NCBI GenBank assembly: GCA_030770535.1
Contig: JASVEC010000111.1
Location: forward strand, 1 to 52,660
DNA: 52,660 nt
DNA from: Batkoa obscura
Taxonomy: Eukaryota; Entomophthoromycota; Entomophthoromycetes; Entomophthorales; Batkoaceae
Direction of reading: 5' to 3'
Position numbers and translations under genes: made by a program. How positions within the stretch are numbered: position 1 is the first letter of the stretch; every line of letters begins with the position of its first letter. This document shows positions 47,317 through 52,660 of this stretch, piece by piece. The notes beneath the pieces were generated by a model. That model ran no database searches and was not told where the DNA came from. It worked only from the letters and a program-made list of their open reading frames with translations.

Positions 47317-48625
47317 AAGATAGAAATATTTTTTATTTCTACTTATCTTTTTTTTGTTCTATTACACTCCCCTCCCTCTCACTTCTATCCTAGCTACTTT
47401 TTTTTGCTTATTTTTAACTAGCATTTTATTTTTTAATAAAGTTTACTTTTAATTATATTTTAATAAGCTTAAAAATCAACTCGTGCTAGTTCGTGAAAAT
47501 AGGCATTCCGATTTCTAATTCATTAAATATTTGTATAATAAAATTAATCTTTTACTTCAAATATGTTATTAATTACCATTAGAATAATGATATAAATTCT
47601 TATTAGAGCTATTAAAATTACTTTATTTATTATTCAATATCCTTGACGTTTTAATTCAAATCTAATTATAAGTGAATTAGTATAGTAATGTTACAGGGTT
47701 ATTTAACAATAACCACTGTATGGGGATGTATTTTTTTGTTTGAATTTTACTAACAATTTTTCCACTCAAACAGCACTTAAAAAATGGAAAAAGTGATGAA
47801 ATCAAAAAATATCCTTATATCGAATTTATTCCAAAAACGGCTATGCTTGAACAATAAACTGAACAAAAGATGATACTAAAAAGAAAGACAACTGGTTGAA
47901 TTCCGCTTTTTTTGTCATTAACTAGTTTATTATTATTGTTATAGAATTTACAATATACTTAAGATAAGAGTTTAAAGAACTATTTAGGTTCAATAGATTT
48001 TATAAGAGGTGAGATCAACAGAATTTATCCTCACTTTAATAGAAAGCATTGTAATGTATTAAATATAATAATTAAAGTTTTTAGCTATTTTTTCTATTTA
48101 AAATAGGGTATTATATTTTAATTGAAGTACCTAGAAAATAAAGTGAGAAGAATAAAGAATTACAATTGTTAGTATCGTTGAATAGAAAACTGAAACTTAT
48201 ATTGTCTATTTTTTAATCAAATTTTATGTGGCTATTTTTTTTTATGTTCTTATTTTCAAATGTTTAATAATTTTTAGAACTAAAGTTCAATGATCTCATT
48301 TAGTTTCAAAGTATGTTAAAATTATTTATTTTTATTGGCTAATGACTTTGATTCGGATTTTAATTAGTGCCAATTAGATATCAGAATCAATTCAACTTGA
48401 TCAATGGCTTAAATTATTATCAGTTTTCAACTGGATTAAAATTGAAATTTTTTTATATTTTTAAAAGAATTGAAATCTAAAGTAACTATATTTTAATAAT
48501 TTAAAATAAACTTAATTAAAAAATAATAAAAAAGTAAGTCCATATACTATCAACTATTATAAAACTTTCTTTAAATACCAATGCGTTAACCTTCAGTTTT
48601 AAATTAGTAATTGATTTAATATATA
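47317..48625. other. Intergenic, one MITE
   Basis: Non-coding 1.3 kb with one MITE (47718-47820). I see no other repeat or gene. Confidence 0.55.
47718..47820 (+). mobile_element. MITE copy, forward
   Basis: Left tip tatggggatgtatttttttg is intact; the right tip has drifted to aaaatatccttatat. It is the last copy before the right-hand gene group. Confidence 0.85.
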
Positions 48626-49429
48626 ATGTCATCCATCGAAAACAGCGTCTCTGCTTATCTCGCCAATAACAAACCACTTCAACAATTAATTGCCTCGTCC
48701 GGACTTAACAATGTAAGTAAACTCTTCAATGTGATTGCAACTACTCTTACATATACTGATGGACGAGATAAAAGTATGAAAGTGATTCAATATACGTTAT
48801 CCGTCCTCATGATTACATTATTACGTAAAAAACAAATGTTATTAGAACATCATGAGCGTATTGATGGTGTAATGAAAATGTTTGGTGATGCAAGAAAGAT
48901 TGTGAGATTAATGAATTTTACTTCTTTTTTTGCTAAATTGGTTTATTTACTTCAAGGAAAAGGATTCAACCCTAATACTGCTATGGGAGCAGTGGAAAAA
49001 GAGAATTATGGATTAATTATGGTGAAGACGACTAGTGAAATGATTAATGCAATTACAGATGATTTATTCTGTTTATCTAAATATAAGATTGTAGATAGTA
49101 AATTTGGTACTTATGTTAAAACTTGGTCAATTAAACTATGGTGGACTAGTTTATCTATCGATTTATATCTTCATGTAATGAAATATTTCAAGATCAAAAA
49201 AGAGATTGAAATTCAAGAAAAAGGAGATAAAAGAGATTCATTAATTAATAATGAATTACATACAATCAAAGTGAATTTTGTTAAAATTTTATCGGATATG
49301 ATCTTCTGTGGTTATGATTTGTTTCATATTAATAAGAATATTGAAATTATGCACTTTGCTGGTATTGTGTCAGGGTATATTGGATATTCAAGACTCTTTA
49401 AAAAGGTTTATAATAGTACTAAAGCGTAG
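48626..49429 (+). CDS. PEX11: Peroxisomal membrane protein PEX11
   Basis: One uninterrupted exon of 267 residues, the only complete intronless gene here. The N-terminal block TYTDGRDKSMKVIQYTLSVL matches the PEX11 'GRDK..K..QY' signature, with an amphipathic helix for membrane tubulation. DARKIVRLMNFTSFFAKLVY corresponds to the family's 'R+..RLG+f.....' stretch. SIKLWWTSLSIDLYLH and FAGIVSGYIGYSRLFKKVY near the C-terminus fit the family's last hydrophobic segment. PEX11 elongates the peroxisomal membrane and recruits the fission machinery. The gene converges on HTD2 with 135 bp between stop codons. Confidence 0.93.
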   Translation: MSSIENSVSAYLANNKPLQQLIASSGLNNVSKLFNVIATTLTYTDGRDKSMKVIQYTLSVLMITLLRKKQMLLEHHERIDGVMKMFGDARKIVRLMNFTSFFAKLVYLLQGKGFNPNTAMGAVEKENYGLIMVKTTSEMINAITDDLFCLSKYKIVDSKFGTYVKTWSIKLWWTSLSIDLYLHVMKYFKIKKEIEIQEKGDKRDSLINNELHTIKVNFVKILSDMIFCGYDLFHINKNIEIMHFAGIVSGYIGYSRLFKKVYNSTKA

Positions 49430-49564
49430 AGATAACAAGAGACTATTTTATTATAAGAATAAACAAACTTTTAATTTTGAAAAAAGAAGAGAAGAGGAAT
49501 ATAAATGGAATTTGATTTATTTATTATTTTTATTTATTATTTATTATCTTTATTTACTTTTCTA

Positions 49565-50505
49565 TTAATCAAGTATAGCTGTACATTTACCACATAATTG
49601 ATAATATTGATTATAAAATTTACAACTTAATTGATGATTATTTAACTTCTTAATATAAAAATGAATTTGTTGATTAACTAATAGTGGATAAATTAATTGA
49701 TAATTGAAATCTAAGATTTGTCTATCATCTCCATTAATAGTTTTAAAATGTTCCATTAATTTTAATACAAATGTAATAGTCAAAGGTCCATGAACTAAAC
49801 AATCTATCAACGATTATTATTAGTGACAAAGTCGAATTAAAATTATAATATTTAATATATAATAAATGACTTACCTTGATAACCTTCCATTTTAGCATAG
49901 TTGGAATTATAATGAATTTGATGTGCATTAAATGTCAATGCTGAATATCGAAATAATAAAACAGGATTAGTTGTTAAACTAAATTTCATTTCCCCTTCTT
50001 CCACTTCAATTTCTTTTCCGTTTTCTTTGACTTTCATGTGAAATTTATCTTCCCCATCAAAATAAACTAAACTTCGAATCTCCGTCATTGAATGTCCCAT
50101 TTGATTAAAATATTCTTTTTGTTTCATTACTTTAACTAATTCCTTTTTATAATTACTACTAATAATCTTATCCTCTTTAATAATAGAAGTTTGACATGAA
50201 ACTTCTTGTCCATATTTCATAAGATTATTGTGAGTATATAATAACCTTCCACTATGCCACATTATCCTACGGGATTTAGGAAAGTGATCTAAATCATAAC
50301 CATCATTGGCCAGTTTTGATTCCAGATGTTGAGAGAAAAAGTAAGCTAAATGATAATTATATGGTAATGGAGTATCGAATTTTAAAGTTGAATTAAAATT
50401 TTCTGATTTGGGTAAATAAGGGGCTAAAGTTAAGTTAAGTAAAGTCGAGGGTTTTAAAGTGAGTACTTCTTTTTCAATTAACGGTTTTAAATTGGTAAAT
50501 GTCAT
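49565..50505 (-). CDS. HTD2: Mitochondrial 3-hydroxyacyl-ACP dehydratase, Htd2-type
   Basis: Two exons (50505-49875, 49803-49565) give 289 residues. This is a hotdog-fold dehydratase of mitochondrial type II fatty-acid synthesis, which makes the octanoyl precursor of lipoate. Family blocks are RRIMWHSGRLLYTHNNLMKY and, across the intron, LLFRYSALTFNAHQIHYN then YAKMEGYQ-DCLVHGPLTITF; FxYSAxTFNxHxIHY and the VHGP motif are the Htd2 hallmark and contain the catalytic His. The acidic insert EEGEMKF is typical in position. No strong N-terminal presequence is evident, so mitochondrial import is inferred from family rather than seen. Lipoate made by this pathway is needed by the pyruvate dehydrogenase complex encoded elsewhere in the window. 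Confidence 0.92.
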
Positions 50506-50961
50506 TGAATTGAATATTAGAAATTAAGTGAAGTATTGGTTTAACAAATTTTAAAATAAAAATGAGAAATGAAAGTTTTCGAAATTGATGTAGATTTTCT
50601 ATAATATGGTGACATCATCTTAACTAAAAATTAGCAAGCTTTCAGGTGTAATAAATTTGATAGGTTTTATTTTAAATATATACTTAAATTTAACTCAATA
50701 TATTCCAAAAATAGAGGTTATATTATTAGTTAAAAATATCACTTTTAGTTATTTATTGAATTTGAAATCTAATTATAAAATATAAATAAAATATTAAAAT
50801 ATTAAAATATTAAAATACAAAATAGTAGATCTTTTCAAAGCTATTAATCTTAATAATATAAAAACTAAAATAACAATAAAAAGTAAACAATCGTTATTTT
50901 ATATGTATATCTTTATAAAAAAAACCTCATTATTCATCCTATACAAAACCTCTTTCCAATA
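50506..50961. other. Intergenic between HTD2 and PUF genes
   Basis: AT-rich with a (ttaaaatat)-type short run near 50790; contains the 3' end of the PUF gene and the HTD2 promoter. No repeat of the MITE family. Confidence 0.5.
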
Positions 50962-52660
50962 TTAATAGAACCCATTATTATTGGAATTCATATTATTTTC
51001 ATTTTCATTATTATGATTAGCCAAATCATTAATTAATTGACCATAAATATGATTATGATTTAATTGTAATTGATTTAAAGTTAATCTTACTTTATCAGCA
51101 ATCTTATCTTTAGTTTCCATAGAAATACAGCTAGATTGTAATATTTTTTGTACTAATCCCAAACCATAGTTAGAATCCGATAAAACAGCTTCAAGTACAC
51201 TTTCATCTTCGGTAAAAAAGATAGCTTCAATTAAATTCTCTCGTGCATCGGGTTCAATTCGTTGATTAATAATTTTTAATATAGTTAATGAAGCTAATTT
51301 ATGAGTACATAAGACAGGCAAATGAACTGAAAATTGAGGTACTAAACTACGATAGCGTCCAGATACTGTACTTGTATCTAATAGCCAAGTTATTAATATA
51401 GATCCATTAGCATCCGTTGATAAAAATAGTCCATGATTAACTAAAGCAATAGCTACTAATTTCTATTTATTTTATTAAAATTATTAATTAATTGTTATTA
51501 AATTAAAACATAAATTAAATTATAAATATTTCTTACTTTCTGTTGATTATTACTAAATTTAGAATCTAAACAAGTTCGTACTGCCCTAGTACCAAATCGA
51601 CCATGAACAATATCCCAAAATCTTGCATGAATAGCATCAAATATAAATTGATTATATTTGGGTCCAAATTTGAGACAACATTGTACTACATAGTTACCAT
51701 ATTGGTCCAATAATAATGGAGGTGTATACGGTTTTAAAGATTCTGATATAATCTTAAACTAAAAAATTAAAATAAATAAATTATTATTATTTAATATTGA
51801 TTTTATTAATCATTAATAAATTAAATTTACCTGTTCATCAGTTGTTGCACAATCAATCATTTTTTGTATTGCCCAAGTTCCATTTTTATGACATCCAATT
51901 GATGCCATATATGGTGATACTTTTTTAATTAATAATGTTCGATGTTCAATATCTCCTTTTTCCATCATTTTTTGAATTATTGTATTACCAACATAATCTA
52001 AGTTTAGTTTGATTATTGAAAGTTAAGTTAAGTTAAGTTGTTATAGATTTGATTATTATTATTATTTACCTGTACACAATTCCACTGCAAGTTCAAATAA
52101 TTCATCAAATATTCTATTATAATTATCCGAATGAACATGACCATCCAAACCTTTACGTTTTTCTTTTAAAGTATTTTGATCGATTCGAATTTCATTATTA
52201 GGTAAATTAGGTACAATTGATTTATATGGAAAACTAACTAATTTTTCTATTGATAATAAATAAAAATTATTATTATATTTTTAAATGAAATAAAAAATAA
52301 ATTACTTACCATCCATACCCAATAAATTACCATTTTCATAAACCCCATAATTAGGATTATTAATATTTTCTTCCAATTTCATTTTATTAATGCTCTCTTC
52401 TAACTGATTCATGTTATCTTCTTTGTTTTCTTTATTTCCTTTAATTTCATTAAATGAATTATCTGAAATTGGACTTTGAACTTCATCTAATTGAATACCT
52501 AATTGGCTTAATGGTATTGGATTAATTGGTCGATTCGTTTTGTTACTTGTTTCTCCAGGTGGTGGTGCTTTGCCATATCCAATTCTTACTACTGATCCAG
52601 ATATTTCTTTTCCATTCATTGTATCTCGTGCCTTTTTGTGCTGCTTCAACTGTAGTAAAA
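50962..52660 (-). CDS. RRM plus Pumilio (PUF) RNA-binding protein, Jsn1-type, 5'-truncated
   Basis: Minus-strand exons 52649-52310, 52246-52070, 51997-51831, 51758-51537 and 51462-50962 form the C-terminal part. The first listed exon follows a ttttactacag acceptor. It starts in the last helix and strand of an RRM (KARDTMNGKEISGSVVRIGY), then a disordered linker. The PUF domain follows: YKSIVPNLP, HSDNYNRIFDELFELAVELC, DYVGNTIIQKMMEKG, HKNGTWAIQKMIDCA, DQYGNYVVQCCLKFG, GRFGTRAVRTCLDSK, a degenerate repeat LFLSTDANGSILITWLLD, and SNYGLGLVQKILQSS. The order RRM-PUF with a degenerate repeat carrying 'N..LL.TWLLD' is that of yeast Jsn1/Puf1 and Puf2, which bind mRNAs for mitochondrial and membrane proteins. 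An Asn-rich tail ends the protein. Confidence 0.9.

Noticed and set aside
52640-52660. Frameshift in the RRM of the PUF gene at the window edge
   Set aside because: The apparent shift disappears if the exon starts after the acceptor ttttactacag at 52650; the frame then runs cleanly into KARDTMNG.

Overview
The window looks like a nuclear segment of an AT-rich fungus. The genes carry many short introns (about 46-140 nt, mostly gtaagt...tag), TTA/AAT-rich codons and Asn/Glu-rich low-complexity stretches. They include fungus-typical proteins: a Zn2Cys6 factor, a Bsd2-type Rsp5 adaptor, an RRM-PUF protein of the Jsn1 type, Htd2 and Pex11. Two secreted trypsin-like proteases and the intron density argue against a budding yeast and favour an early-diverging lineage. 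An Entomophthoromycotina-like (Conidiobolus-type) fungus is my best guess, but the taxon is inference.

Layout. 1-12.7 kb: partial SAPS-domain phosphatase partner (+), profilin relic (-), DUF4272 protein with a mitochondrial-type leader (+), DIS3/RRP44 (+), MDP-1-like HAD phosphatase (+), PRCC-like splicing-associated protein (-). 12.7-26.8 kb: one Zn2Cys6 factor (-) in a repeat-rich, gene-poor area that holds a 2.46-kb DNA transposon, a second profilin relic and a GST-like relic. 26.8-34.96 kb: Bsd2-like adaptor (+), two trypsin paralogues (-), PDH E1 alpha (+). 34.96-39.6 kb: repeat nest with a decayed sibling of the transposon, MITEs and two near-identical 464-bp solo-LTR-like units. 39.6-52.66 kb: secreted DJ-1/PfpI-family protein (+), WD40 plus inositol-polyphosphate 5-phosphatase (+), Hst2/SIRT2-type sirtuin (+), PEX11 (+), HTD2 (-), partial RRM-PUF protein (-).

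The most distinctive content is a transposon system. A TIR element at 18963-21422 has TATGGGG ends and a TA target duplication, and encodes an unfamiliar DDD/E-type transposase. About 20 full-length ~104-bp MITEs plus fragments of the same family lie between genes; one of their arms matches the transposon's right end. A dead sibling copy at 35583-37631 carries MITEs and an LTR-like unit, and comparison with the intact copy gives an insertion history. None of these copies lies in an exon or intron that I resolved.

The genes are mostly unrelated housekeeping functions: RNA decay and RNA binding, mitochondrial pyruvate oxidation and type II fatty-acid synthesis, peroxisome division, ubiquitin adaptor sorting, phosphoinositide turnover and NAD-dependent deacylation. 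The clearest functional link is mitochondrial (PDH E1 alpha, HTD2, probably the DUF4272 protein), and I infer no operon-like organisation. Exon limits were derived by hand from splice signals and reading-frame continuity, not from transcripts.
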